NCBI GenBank assembly: GCA_000727475.1
Contig: KL647324.1
Location: 755,267-819,266 of the forward strand
Reading direction: 5' to 3'
DNA: 64,000 bases
Source: Sarcocystis neurona
Taxonomy: Eukaryota; Apicomplexa; Conoidasida; Eucoccidiorida; Sarcocystidae
The position numbers were made by a program, and so were the translations under genes. Positions 24,501-32,379 of this stretch are shown here, one piece after another (the stretch's first letter is position 1; every line of letters starts with the position of its first letter). The notes beneath the pieces are model-generated. The model did no database searches and was not told the origin of the DNA. It saw only the letters and a list, made by a program, of their open reading frames with translations.

Positions 24501-27419
24501 GCAATGACAGCGAGCCAGGAAGAGCAGCACCCGCACGAGACGCACGCTCCAGCAGACGAGCTGTGGACTCCCTTTACACACTGGAGCAGCGCGCATGAAC
24601 ATCCATCACGGTGTCATGGACAGCGGTACCGTGACAGGAACTCGTTCCCACACTGTTTCTATATACTCATTCACGTAGATATGTATCCGTATCAGTGCCT
24701 ATGTGTACGCGTGTATATATGTGTATGTATACATACATATACATATATATGTATACATATATATATATGTAGCTCTCTCTGTGCGATTGTCTCTCTCCAC
24801 ATCCCTACATGAGTGTATGTGTGCATGTATGTGTCCCCACATATATATATACATGCATGCATATGTATGTATACATATAAGTGTAAACATATACACGTAT
24901 GTATGTGCATATATAGGAAGTTTTGTGCGTCCGCGTTGGTGGGCGGGTGCGACAGTTCTCTCTTTTTGCATCCACGTGTGCGACTGTTTTGGTCCTTATA
25001 TATTTGTCTGTATATACATATGTATATATATATGTATGTATCACTGCGACTGCATGTCCCTCTTATCCGTCTACCTCTTCTTTACATGTACGCCTGCTTT
25101 GATTTGTGAAGATCTCATCTTCTTGTGTGCACGTGCGTCTGGCGACGTGTGCCGCGCGCGCCGCGCCGTAGATTTCGTGCGAATAATCGAATGATGTGTC
25201 TGTGTGTGTCTCCACCGCGGCTACTATTCTCCTGCAGACTACTTGCAGAGAACTCTATGTACATATATGTGTGCGTGTGTAAAGCGGTGATGCGTGTGGA
25301 TACTTACTTACAGTCTGTATACATCTATAGTGGAAGCGCAAGTCTGTTTCACCTCAACCGTGCACATATCTCTCTGTGTATGTGTATGTTTGAATTTGGG
25401 TTGGGGTATACACCAACGTATATATATATATATATTTATTGGGTATTATATATATATGTCTGTGTATGGATGTTGGTTGCTGTATACATATACATATATA
25501 TATATATATGGATGTTGGCTGGTATATAGTTATATTATATATATATATTTGCGTGTGGATGTCAGTTGGTGTATGCATATTTATGTGTGTGCAATAGCAG
25601 CCGGCAGATGGTGCTAGGCGGCAGTGTAGAATTTATGTAGGTGTGTGTATACACTTACATATATTGCAATCTTGTGTGTAGCCGCCTGGATATTACGGCG
25701 ACGTGTATGAGTGGCTTCTCCCCATACTCGAATATACACAAACGTATGTACATACGTTCGTGTCTTTGTGTCTTTCCACATACTCGTGTACGTATACAAA
25801 CATATATATATATATGTGCGTGTATTTGTGTATACGTGCGTGTTAACGGTGTCACTGCGTCTTGCAGGTACCGGAGCATGTGAAGAGTCACTTGGAGCCG
25901 TGGCTGCTGCTGATGATGGAAATGGCAAGACCGAAGCCGGAGGATCGTCCGTCTGCACCGGCGGTACGTGTGGGGTTCCCTTCTTCGAATTTCTTTCTAT
26001 TTTCAGTTTACAGACGCGCATATACATCTGTGTCTGTGTATGTCCAAGCCTTTCCACGTTCGCGTTTCTGTGTGCGCGCACGTTTCTGTTGTCCCGGATG
26101 CTGCACGCATTCATGCCGCCTGTCGTATATCTCTGTGTGTGAGTGTGTGGCTGCTGCGGTGCTGCGCGCGCGGTGCTGGTGCTGCTGGTATTCTCTCTGT
26201 TCGGCCGCGTCCTGGTGGAGTCCTGTTGCTGCTGCGGCTGCATCTGTCTCTCGTTGTCCGTTCTGCGTCGTGCTGCTGCTGCTGTTGTTGCTGGTTCTCC
26301 CGGCATTTCTTTGTAGTCGCTGTTCGAGTCGAAGACTGTGCACTCCTCACCCGACGTGCATACACGTGCATACATGGACGTGTCCTTTAGATGACGCCCG
26401 TCTATGTGTGTTTCGTTTTGCGTGTGTAGAATGTGCGTATGCAGCAGTGTTTACGCGTATCTGTATATTTGTATGTATGTACAAGGGTGTGCTTCTGTAT
26501 ACCGTGCCTACACACCGCTGTAACTGGTCTCCGTGTGTGGGGGCGGGATCTGTGTGGCTGCTGCACTTTGTTGTCTTTTCCTCCCGTAGAATTCTGCATG
26601 TATCGCGCTGCTGTGTTGTGCGCCCGCCAGCACTGCGTCAATCGCGTGCTGCTGCTGATGTTGTGTTGCTGCTGCAGTCGTCTGGATATTCGGGATTCAT
26701 GAGCCCTGTGAAAGCACGCGTTATGTGTGCAGGCGTCCGCGTGGCGTCTCGTGTCATGCGGCGTTTGTGCCTGCGATTGCTGCTGCTGCGTACTTTAGGT
26801 GCTAAAACAAGTGAAAATGCTGCTGGCATGTTCCCCTGCACCCATGCACGCGGTCGAGTCGCAGAAAGGTCTGACAGATGTGAGCGCGGCAGCAGCGGCA
26901 GCGACGGGTGCCGCAGCTGGCCCCTCAGCAGCCGCAGCAGCAAACCCTCCAGCGGCAACGGGCCCACCACCAGCAACGGCCAGTGCAGCAGCGATGGAGG
27001 CTCCATCCGCAACGGGCGCTCCAACAGCAGCGGGCAGTGCAGCAACAACGGGCAGTACGGCTGCAACGGGCAGTGCGGCTGCAACGGGCAGTGCGGCTGC
27101 AACGGGCAGTGCGGCTGCAACGGGCAGTGCGGCTGCAACGGGAAGTACAGCAGCAGTGGGTGGTACTGCAGCAACAGCAGGAACAGGTAGTCAAGCAGCA
27201 GAGTCGACAACTGCATGTGGGGCTGCAGCAGCGCCACATGCAGCGACTGTGTTCGAGGGCGGCTCACGCACTGCGACGGAAACCGCTGCTGCTGCGGCCC
27301 CTCCGGCACAGGAATCTGCTGCTGCTGCTGATCGGGTGGCGGAAGATACAACTGCTGCAGCTTCTTCTGCAGTAATGGAAACCGCTTCTGCAGCGGTTGA
27401 GACGAACGTGAACGAATGA
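1..27419 (+). CDS. eIF2-alpha kinase, ER-membrane PERK/PK4/IF2K-A type (multi-exon, 5' partial)
   Basis: This is the overall gene; exons are listed separately. The product should phosphorylate Ser of eIF2-alpha to shut down translation initiation under ER stress, as PERK does in animals, PK4 in Plasmodium and IF2K-A in Toxoplasma. Seen in order: PQQ-like beta-propeller repeats (luminal sensor), a huge Ser/Ala/Gln-rich region, one hydrophobic helix with two Trp residues (about 9213-9281), then a kinase with GQGGFG, AVK, HRDLKPEN, DFG and APE. A roughly 900-residue insert sits between the alphaC/beta4 part and the LREWL helix, the hallmark of eIF2-alpha kinases. From 11668 the exons sum to 5868 nt, exactly 1956 codons including the stop. 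The full product would exceed about 4,700 residues, mostly low complexity. The start codon and signal peptide lie upstream of the window. Family assignment is firm; ortholog names are from family knowledge. Confidence 0.9.
568..2012 (+). other. eIF2K intron 1
   Basis: About 1.4 kb of pyrimidine-biased sequence with short CA/TG-rich stretches. Around 1490-1640 there is a loose repeat built on a phrase like gaggcgtgcctgagtatat, about 30-35 bp apart. It ends in ctgtttctgcag. Short open frames inside have no protein-like content. Confidence 0.7.
2013..2578 (+). CDS. eIF2K exon 2: end of luminal domain plus acidic insert
   Basis: The exon begins in phase 0 with VRIPEVVRHLPFQAPLFPSL, a segment typical of PERK-like luminal domains. 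It continues through another propeller strand (HVTALDLRTGRRI), then an acidic/basic Glu-Lys-Arg-rich insert, and returns to ordered sequence (VTVWKLWAVDRR). The donor at 2579 is GTAAGT, a strong match. It leaves two bases over and joins exon 3 in frame. Confidence 0.8.
2579..4003 (+). other. eIF2K intron 2 with palindromic repeats
   Basis: Holds a degenerate repeat field at about 2950-3560 carrying a 12-bp palindrome (gtgtacgtacac) followed by cgcag or tgcag, then TA/ATGT microsatellites at about 3690-3840. It ends in a long CT-rich tract and ttacattag. No supported gene. Confidence 0.7.
2950..3560 (+). repeat. Degenerate repeat with 12-bp palindrome gtgtacgtacac
   Basis: Exact palindromes lie at 3096-3107, 3201-3212 and 3542-3553. 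Imperfect versions lie near 2967, 3149 and 3354. Most are followed by a GCAG-containing phrase and a GA-rich stretch. Spacing is irregular, so this is a decayed minisatellite or a recurring small element rather than a clean array. Confidence 0.65.
4004..11290 (+). CDS. eIF2K exon 3: giant low-complexity exon with the transmembrane helix
   Basis: The start is set by the acceptor ttacattag and by phase: one base completes the codon begun in exon 2, then VENDKLYLLP follows. The frame stays open to the TAA at 11802, but the true 3' end is uncertain and 11290 (before GTTAAG) is only one candidate. Content is Ala/Ser/Gln homopolymer runs, a 27-bp tandem repeat (5486-5824), Arg/Ser-rich blocks near 7330-7700, and a hydrophobic helix around 9213-9281 with the two-Trp pattern VWSVWG. 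That helix is the best candidate for the ER-membrane anchor between luminal sensor and kinase. All three frames are often open in CAG-rich stretches, so local frame choice rests on the non-repetitive islands. Confidence 0.65.
5486..5824 (+). repeat. 27-bp coding tandem repeat (unit LQDVQQLRS), about 13 copies
   Basis: A 27-nt unit encodes a 9-residue heptad-like motif, LQDVQQLRS, with variants LGS, LRI and LHD. It is followed by more irregular Gln/Leu repeats to about 6040. Unit length is a multiple of three, so copy-number change keeps frame. Predicted to form an amphipathic Gln-rich coiled coil on the luminal side. Confidence 0.85.
9213..9281 (+). other. Predicted transmembrane helix of the eIF2 kinase
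   Basis: About 23 hydrophobic residues beginning WVLLLLAATG and ending with a VWSVWG pattern, followed by Gly/Arg. It is the one clearly hydrophobic, non-homopolymeric stretch between the luminal segments and the kinase, as expected for a type I PERK-like protein. Identified by composition only. Confidence 0.6.
11668..13347 (+). CDS. eIF2K exon 4: juxtamembrane region and glycine-rich loop
   Basis: Frame 1, placed after tagcag at 11667 because an in-frame TAG occurs at 11662. It carries protein-like islands (GAWLLPPSSNN, GRPLILGGGALTLPS), a long Ala-rich cytosolic region, then kinase subdomain I, FGIQKLVGQGGFGVVYE, ending at the GAG before GTATAG at 13348. The 3' end is firm (phase 0 into exon 5). 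The 5' end is unresolved because exon 3 runs in a different frame. Confidence 0.75.
13348..14122 (+). other. eIF2K intron 4, CTG-rich
   Basis: Almost wholly made of GCT/CTG-type triplets on the sense strand with interspersed T-rich stretches, ending gtgtacctccag. Long open frames through it read Leu/Cys/Ala repeats only. It interrupts the kinase between subdomains I and II. Confidence 0.8.
14123..14268 (+). CDS. eIF2K exon 5: kinase subdomains II-III
   Basis: Begins in phase 0 after cctccag. Contains the ATP-binding lysine in IYAVKLI and the alphaC segment with the salt-bridge glutamate (FREVAANRDL), ending KHVV plus two bases of Arg. The donor is GTATGT at 14269. Confidence 0.92.
14269..15208 (+). 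other. eIF2K intron 5: triplet repeats, TA microsatellite and a 93-bp minisatellite
   Basis: Starts with an (ACT/TAC)n field at 14297-14460, then TATA microsatellites to about 14640, a plain stretch, and a 93-bp minisatellite at 14880-15190. Ends at tgactcag. No supported gene. Confidence 0.8.
14880..15190 (+). repeat. 93-bp intronic tandem repeat, about 3.3 copies
   Basis: Near-identical 93-nt units begin at 14880, 14973 and 15066, with a partial fourth from 15159. Each is GCTG/GGTGCTGGCGCT-rich. The array ends about 20 bp before the acceptor at 15208. The first two copies look almost identical and the third differs at a few positions, suggesting recent amplification. Confidence 0.85.
15209..15881 (+). 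CDS. eIF2K exon 6: beta4/beta5 start of the kinase insert
   Basis: One base completes the Arg codon, giving HVVR followed by YYTWWCEEP, the eIF2-kinase IVRYxxxW signature. The rest is an Ala/Ser/Arg/Gln-rich stretch forming the first part of the kinase insert. The donor GTAAAA at 15882 gives a phase-0 end. Confidence 0.85.
15882..17176 (+). other. eIF2K intron 6
   Basis: TG/TA-rich with several TATATA runs (16140-16170, 16345-16360, 16890-17040). No protein-like frame. Ends tgcgttttttcag. Confidence 0.75.
17177..19206 (+). CDS. eIF2K exon 7: kinase insert, then hinge and alphaD
   Basis: Phase 0 in, two bases out. A Ser/Arg/Gln/Gly-rich insert of about 650 residues contains an ordered island around 17932-18010 (DITLYLNTMERNAVVFEDS), reminiscent of the acidic FEDS-type motif seen before the C-lobe of eIF2 kinases. 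It ends with LLIQMEMCTGVTLREWLN, the hinge and alphaD segment. The donor is GTAAGA at 19207. Confidence 0.88.
19207..20521 (+). other. eIF2K intron 7
   Basis: TA/TG microsatellite-rich. A phrase like tagtgtagtcacc/actc recurs with spacing of roughly 70-120 bp between about 19295 and 19650. No coding content seen. Ends ggttggtgcag. Confidence 0.75.
20522..20638 (+). CDS. eIF2K exon 8: alphaE
   Basis: 117 nt. Encodes LFKQLMKGIRDIHERG when joined to exon 9, the alphaE helix leading to the catalytic loop. One base in, two bases out. The donor is GTGAGG at 20639. Confidence 0.9.
20639..21671 (+). other. eIF2K intron 8
   Basis: Dense TATG/TGTA microsatellite at 20750-21120, then a T-rich stretch, then a GCTG-rich tract to the acceptor cgcacgcag. 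No gene. Confidence 0.75.
21672..21996 (+). CDS. eIF2K exon 9: catalytic loop and DFG
   Basis: Contains the intact catalytic loop HRDLKPEN and the Mg-binding DFG in KIVDFGLAKF, followed by a Ser/Gln/Ala insertion of about 75 residues within the activation segment. Two donors are in phase 0: GTAGGA at 21997 (chosen) and GTAAAT at 21976. They differ by seven codons. Confidence 0.9.
21997..23903 (+). other. eIF2K intron 9
   Basis: Middle part is TATG microsatellite (22440-23370), with a phrase containing aggcaggtgtctgcgtctttc-like units recurring at about 22940, 23130 and 23270. The last 450 bases are GCTG/TTGCA-rich and end gctgttgcag. No gene. Confidence 0.75.
22935..23345 (+). repeat. Interspersed intronic repeat (taggcagRtgtttgcg phrase)
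   Basis: A phrase of about 45 bp (ATAGGCAG.TGT.TGCGTC followed by a T-rich piece, then a cgcagtTATCTATC-like end) occurs three times, near 22938, 23132 and 23271. TATA/TATG runs separate the copies. This is a decayed tandem duplication about 135-195 bp apart. Confidence 0.6.
23904..24083 (+). CDS. eIF2K exon 10: activation segment end, APE and alphaF
   Basis: 180 nt, phase 0 to 0. Contains GTPAYAAPE (P+1 loop and APE), then DEKADVYSSALILLELL (alphaF, with Tyr where most kinases have Trp) and VMERVKTLEQFKF, a typical eIF2-kinase stretch. The chosen donor is GTCAGC at 24084, a weak match. Confidence 0.9.
24084..25867 (+). other. eIF2K intron 10, unusual for holding sense-strand CAG
   Basis: The first 430 bases are CAG/AGC/AAG-rich on the sense strand, with a composition like the exons. 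If retained, the frame reads a Gln-rich tail and stops at 24162-24164. The rest (24690-25800) is TA/TATG microsatellite. Ends gcgtcttgcag. An extra insert exon in the first part cannot be excluded. Confidence 0.6.
25868..25963 (+). CDS. eIF2K exon 11: alphaG-alphaI
   Basis: 96 nt, phase 0 to 0. Encodes LEPWLLLMMEMARPKPEDRP, ending with the subdomain XI arginine in the RPSA motif. The donor is GTACGT at 25964. Confidence 0.9.
25964..26798 (+). other. eIF2K intron 11
   Basis: T/TG-rich with GCTGCTG tracts, ending tgcgtactttag. No independent gene seen. Confidence 0.75.
26799..27419 (+). CDS. eIF2K exon 12: C-terminal helix, Ala/Thr-rich tail, stop
   Basis: Phase 0. Begins VLKQVKMLL, completing the last kinase helix (RPSAPA then VLKQV). 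About 170 residues of Ala/Thr/Pro/Gly-rich tail follow, with an 18-bp tandem repeat. Stop TGA at 27417-27419. Confidence 0.88.
   Translation: MLKQVKMLLACSPAPMHAVESQKGLTDVSAAAAAATGAAAGPSAAAAANPPAATGPPPATASAAAMEAPSATGAPTAAGSAATTGSTAATGSAAATGSAAATGSAAATGSAAATGSTAAVGGTAATAGTGSQAAESTTACGAAAAPHAATVFEGGSRTATETAAAAAPPAQESAAAADRVAEDTTAAASSAVMETASAAVETNVNE
27055..27150 (+). repeat. 18-bp coding tandem repeat (unit ATGSAA), about 5 copies
   Basis: Repeats of gcaacgggcagtgcggct encode ATGSAA in the tail of the kinase. The unit is a multiple of three. Confidence 0.8.
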
Positions 27420-27927
27420 GGTGCTTGTGGGGTTTTCGTGCCGCTGCCTCGCGGCCTGCAGCAGAAAAGCTGCTTTGGTCACTGCTGCAGTAAGAGCAGC
27501 GGCATGCTTTCCAGTGTGAGGACGGAGGGAGGGAAACATCGATGAAGATTGCAGGTGAATGAAAGATACGACTCATAGTCATTCGTGCAGTTGTATCCGT
27601 ATGAATTCAATTATTTACATATTTATATGTTTAGATACGTGTCCTTGTGCATGCGTCTGCTCAGACAAATTTTCTTCTCGTGCGTGTGTAGAGATGTGTG
27701 GGTCGCACTGCCGGGAGGGAGAAAATGCAGGAAGGCCGATCGTGGACGGAGAGGAACGGTAGAGAGAATTTTCCTGCCCAGGGGAGGCTTGTACGCAGGA
27801 AGGAGAGAAGCGCATTTTCCTGACAAATTGGAAGAAGGGCGGTGGTAAACAAAAAATTTGAATGTGGACGTTCATGCCTCTAAAGGGAAGCGTTTTGTGT
27901 GCACATGTGTGAAGCACACACGCCGTC
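27420..27927. other. Spacer between the kinase and the minus-strand candidate
   Basis: Presumed 3' UTRs of two convergent genes. Nothing coding-like or repetitive stands out. Confidence 0.5.
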
Positions 27928-28915
27928 CTATATCTGTCCTTTATCGCATGCAGCAGTACTCCCAGCCGGTTCTTCGTTTGTTGAAGGAGGCGGTGTAACC
28001 ATGCAGCAGCAAACATTTTCCGTAAATTCTTCGTAGCAGAGTGGGGCTGTGAGCTTGCGAAGAAAAAGTGGTGGGAACACCAGCCGGCGCGCATATTCTT
28101 CATCTTGTTCTTGAACAGCTCTGCGACGACGCATGTGCGCCTGCGCTGCTGCTCGTATGAAATCGTTAGTTGATGAAGACGTTTTGGCAGGAAATGGGTG
28201 GTACGAGCAGCGGGCCAGAAAAATAAGACCGAGATGCAATTTTAAGTGATTGAAAATGGAAAAGTGGCAGTGCGTTGGTGTACGGGGGGTGTGGAATGGG
28301 ATGTGCGTCACTTCGTGCGCCAGCTGACATGTGTGGACGACTGGAGACATACATATATGATTGCATTGTGTGGTGTACCTGTTGCACGCATGCGTGTATA
28401 TGTGTGTGCGAGCGTACGGACGCTGTAGTGAAGTGGCGGAGGTGGTATGTAAGTGCGTAGAATCAGGCGGCTGCATTATTATATGGTCGCTGCTGCACGT
28501 AGAAGCAGTCCCGGGTCGGTGATGCGCGGCACGACTGGAGAGGGGGCGGCTGAATTCATGGTGGTGGAGAGGCATAGAGAGGAAAGTCGTCGTAGACAAC
28601 ATCTTCTTGTTAGAAACGTGTGAGATTTCTGTTTAACTGGAGTTCAAAAGATATGCACAAATATTTGAGAGGAGCACTTCCTCGACGGAGAAACGTATGC
28701 TGCACGTTTATTACGAATTAGTGCATATCGTCTCTCTTTGTCACTACCTGTTTATACATACACATATATATACATGTATTTAGGTCCAACATTTGAAAAA
28801 ACGCTTGTGTGTGAAGGTATGTGTTCATATTTTCCCGTGCATATATATATATATGCCACTTACAGAGTGACACTGTCAAAGTGAAGATTGCTGCGGAAAA
28901 ATCATTTCGGCGCAT
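27928..28915 (-). CDS. Candidate small two-exon gene, about 91 residues, unknown function
   Basis: Exon 1 (28915-28864): ATG in an ACC-ATG context, 17 codons plus one base, then a strong donor GTAAGT. Exon 2 (28151-27928): follows a CTAAC branch-like motif and acceptor tacgag, supplies two bases, and reads to a TAG at 27928-27930. The middle, RRRRAVQEQDEEYARRL, resembles helices found in ubiquitin-binding and UBX-type proteins, but is too short to assign. Phase matches exactly; no homology is claimed. It could be chance. Confidence 0.35.
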
Positions 28916-29560
28916 GGTATGGAGTCAGAGGTCAAGATGGTCTCGCTGTGCTGCAGCAGCGGGTTCCAGATTTTGACGCGTACTGGCGGGAATGGGGGCG
29001 CACTGAAACAGAAAACCTGTAGGCGTCCCCTTCTGTAGTGAGTATACAGCTGTAGCTGCAAGACACTGCACATGGCTCGCGCGCTGCGTCGGATACTCCC
29101 CGTACCTTGGATCGTCCGATTTTGTAGCTTCCTGCACCCGGCTGCCCCAGACTCCTACGATAGGTACTCGCAGAGAAGTTTCGCGACCCGAGAATGCGGA
29201 ATACATCGAGGGAGATGCAACCGAGCACAACCACCAATGGACAAAACGTAGTACAGTAGAAGGCTCACAAAAATTTGCAACAGCACATGCGGCTGCGCGG
29301 AGGACGGCGACGAGAACGATGTGACGGCAGGCTTTGTTTGCACTTACTAAAAGACTGCAGGCTTTGCATTTACTGGAAGAGTGCAGGTATCTCGGGGGCA
29401 AAACAACCCTATGCGTAGTAGGAGATCCTTTGTTTTTGACTCGCGCCGCACACACTTTGACGCCAGAATGCCTGTTGGAGCTCTGTGCACTGCCAGCGAC
29501 ATGCTCACACGTACATACGTGTCTTCGCCGGGGCACGCGTATGCATACACGTCAGCATCT
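28916..29560. other. Region without a supported gene
   Basis: Minus-strand frames of up to 200 codons cross it but have no protein-like islands and are rich in rare residues. A good minus-strand acceptor (tttctgtttcag, near 29012) leads into frames that all stop before the donor at 28863, which argues against an exon there. Confidence 0.4.
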
Positions 29561-29579
29561 GTTTGTTTTTGACTGCGTT

Positions 29580-30203
29580 TGAGAATCAGTGCCTCAGTGT
29601 GCGATTCTGGATGTAGAGGCTCCTTTCTTGTACTACGGCGTATCAAGAGCCTGCCCAGAAGGCAAACATCTACAATTGTTTGCGTACTGCGGCGGGGACA
29701 ACAGCGGCACCAGCAATCGAAAAGACAGCCGCAAGAACGATAGCAGCAGCAGCAGCAAGAGGCACAAGCTCAGAAGGGTAGCACCTTTCGCGGCGCAGGA
29801 GAAGGAAGCGGCGGCGGCTACAAGATACGCACGAGCAGGTGATGGCGGTTAACAACAGTAATCGGCTCCGCAGCAGCAAGAGGAATCATCAGATCAGGAT
29901 GGAAGGGGGATAAGCAGGGATTTACAGATGCACACAGGATCAGCGCGTCACCAGAACCAAGAAAATAGTTGCAACAGCATGAGGGGGGGCTTCGAACACG
30001 GAAAAACCGGGTTGTTCGGGCGGCGCAGGTATGTTGTTTCTAAAGCAAGCACGGGAGCTGTAGTATTTGTGTTGCTGGGTAAGCAGTTGCCACGTTATTT
30101 CTTGACGGCCCCGCTGGGCAATAACCCTCTTGGGCTGCCCCGTCAGCAGCAGCGCACAGCTGCGTTTAATTCCGGAGCAGCTTCTTCGTCAGAAAGTATA
30201 AAA
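29580..30203 (+). pseudogene. Broken coding-like stretch, part 1
   Basis: Two frames look protein-like: about 29589-29849 (Ser/Lys/Ala-rich, ending ARAGDGG) and about 29985-30203 (GRRRYVVSKASTGAVVFVLL, then an Ala/Ser tail). Neither has a convincing start or clean splice sites. Possibly remnants of the same source as the next segments. Confidence 0.3.
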
Positions 30204-30319
30204 TGAGTGCGTGCACTCTGTACATACTTGAGCATCATGCGTCGTAGTGTCAGTGCAGAAGTATGATAAAGATTATTCCCATCTACACAAGATCACTACC
30301 AGACAGCTGCATGAGAAAT

Positions 30320-30957
30320 TAGGACAGTGTTGGCGCTAGAACCAGGAGATGTGGACTCCACCCGATGCTGCGTGTACGCATCGCGTGTCGCAGGCGCCTG
30401 CAAGCACCTGCTGCTTTATGCTTTTGCGAACGCACGCAACAGCGACGGCACCAGCGTGCAGCTGCAGTTGGACGGCTTGTACGCCGAATACAACGTGTAA
30501 TCGAGGAGTAGTATACAGCAGCAGTGTTATATCTGGTTTGTTTTCTCGGCGAGTGTAAGCAACGAAGCAGGCCGGCATCGCAGTATGCAGCAGCTGGTGC
30601 TGCACTAGCAGGGAAAGAAAAAGACGCGCACCACAGCTCAGCAAGAGCCGGATTCGCACGTATCGTATACCAAGACGGTCGGGGATTCATCCCCAGCACG
30701 GGTACGTACTACCGGCAGCGGAAAGCCTAGCCAGATACACGCCGGCAGCAAACTTTCATCACCAGGAGTAGTAGGCGTCACACGCTGCATTCTGAGGTGC
30801 AGGCCATCTTCGCCTTTCCAGACGTCCCCACGAGGGGTATCACTACCGTTGCCCCAGCTGCACGATATTCCTTCATTTGCTGTCCTGTTGCTGCATTGCT
30901 GCTCCGCTGCTGCTTCAGTGTATCTTTTGTTGATGGCTCGGTGTTGCTCTCATGCAT
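30320..30957 (+). pseudogene. Broken coding-like stretch, part 2
   Basis: The best island is about 30320-30500, reading LALEPGDVDSTRCCVYASRV and continuing to LQLDGLYAEYNV before a TAA. A second frame gives ARIVYQDGRGFIPSTGTYY (about 30550-30727), a third AIFAFPDVPTRGITTVAPAA (about 30800-30950). Each is protein-like and plus strand, but in a different frame, with no clear introns between them. Family not recognised. Confidence 0.4.
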
Positions 30958-31204
30958 ACACACACGTCCGCACACGTATTGAGTATCAATCTATGCATCA
31001 TTTAGAGTGCAGGACAGATAGGTGGACGGATAGACAGGTGAGGACATGGGTAAACTGGGTAGATTCGTGGATAGGCTGGCAGAGAGATAGACGGACGTGT
31101 AGCCCACTGGAGGCCCGGCCAAAACAGTATGCGTATACTGGAGCGCGTGTTTGCCCCGTGCCTCCGCATCTCACTTGTGCTCGTCTTGCACCCCATATTC
31201 TGGG

Positions 31205-31922
31205 AAGATAAACCGGGTCTTAATCTCGTGGCCGCTGCGCGTGGCTGCTGCGGCCACTCCTTCTGCTTTGCCTCCTACTGGTATTAGCGCGGAGTTGACC
31301 GATCCTGACACTGTTTCGCATTCTCGTGGCACCACTCGGATTACCCGAAGTGCGTGAGCGTTTGTCGCTCTTCGATTCCAACCTCTTGTTTGGGCCGTAT
31401 GCTACGGCATTCAATCGTGCTGTTGCTTCATCAGGTGACGCTCACGATCAAGATGAAACTTCTACCCGCTATTGATGCTGCGGTAGCTTCTTCGCCTTTT
31501 CCAGCGGCTGCTGGTTGTCCTGCAAGTGCTCCAGCAGCAGCTACTGGTGCTGCTTCACATGCTGTTGACCCTTCTCTGGTTGGTGCTGTTACCCGTTCAG
31601 CGGCTGCCGCGTTGGTTACGTTTGCAGACTCTGAAAACAGAACGCTTTGCACAATACTCCCGCTTCTGACACACTCCGGCTTGTGCAGCAGCAGCCGCCG
31701 CACGTCCTCCTATATAGCTTTGTATGCACTAGAACAGATGGAAGTAATACCACCGATACTGAAGTTCTCACTCCCTCAGCTGCGGAAAGATTTTTATCTT
31801 CTTTGGACGCCCCGTGCGCATTTATACATTTTCAGGGTGCGTCCGCGTATATGGCGCGCACTCACTCGTCCTTCAGGGAGGGACAGACGTCTGCTTGGAC
31901 CTTTTCTGTTCGTTTCCCGTGA
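31205..31922 (+). pseudogene. Broken coding-like stretch, part 3
   Basis: Three frames follow one another with almost no gap. First ISAELTDPDTVSHSRGTTRI, to 31357. Then LPEVRERLSLFDSNLLFGPY, to about 31470. Then an Ala-rich frame with VTFADSENRTLCTI, and finally TDGSNTTDTEVLTPSAAERF, ending FSVRFP at 31919 (stop TGA). Switches occur without splice sites, as expected from indels in a decayed gene. Confidence 0.45.
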
Positions 31923-32016
31923 AACCTGATGCACCGTCTGGACCCTGCAGATACGTATGTCCATGAGATTACAAATGTGTCTCTACCCCTTTAGGACACA
32001 TACGATGCTACTTATT

Positions 32017-32090
32017 TGCAAATATGTACGCTTTACCTGCAGTGGTAGACCACTGCAAATATGTACGATTTACCTGCAGTGGTAGTCCAC
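32017..32090 (+). repeat. 37-bp direct duplication
   Basis: Two adjacent copies, 32017-32053 and 32054-32090, of a unit beginning tgcaaatatgtacg and ending ccac, with two mismatches. Confidence 0.9.
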
Positions 32091-32379
32091 TACTACTTTG
32101 AGTAGGTACAGAACTACTGCCTGCATTTGCACACGTGTACGTTTTTGTTGTGTATATATATATATATACTGGTACAATTATCCCTCGGTGCGTATATGTA
32201 AGTTAAATGTATCGATACATGACGCTGGCTACTCTGCAGGATTGTTGCAAGTTTTACGCAGACGTGTTGACTCTTGCCGTGTGGCGGTGGGGGTGTCTCC
32301 TCATCTGACGTATCCGTGAACAACCGCTATGTAGATAAGGTATCACAGCAGTGTAGATCCAGAGCGAAGCGGCAACCAC

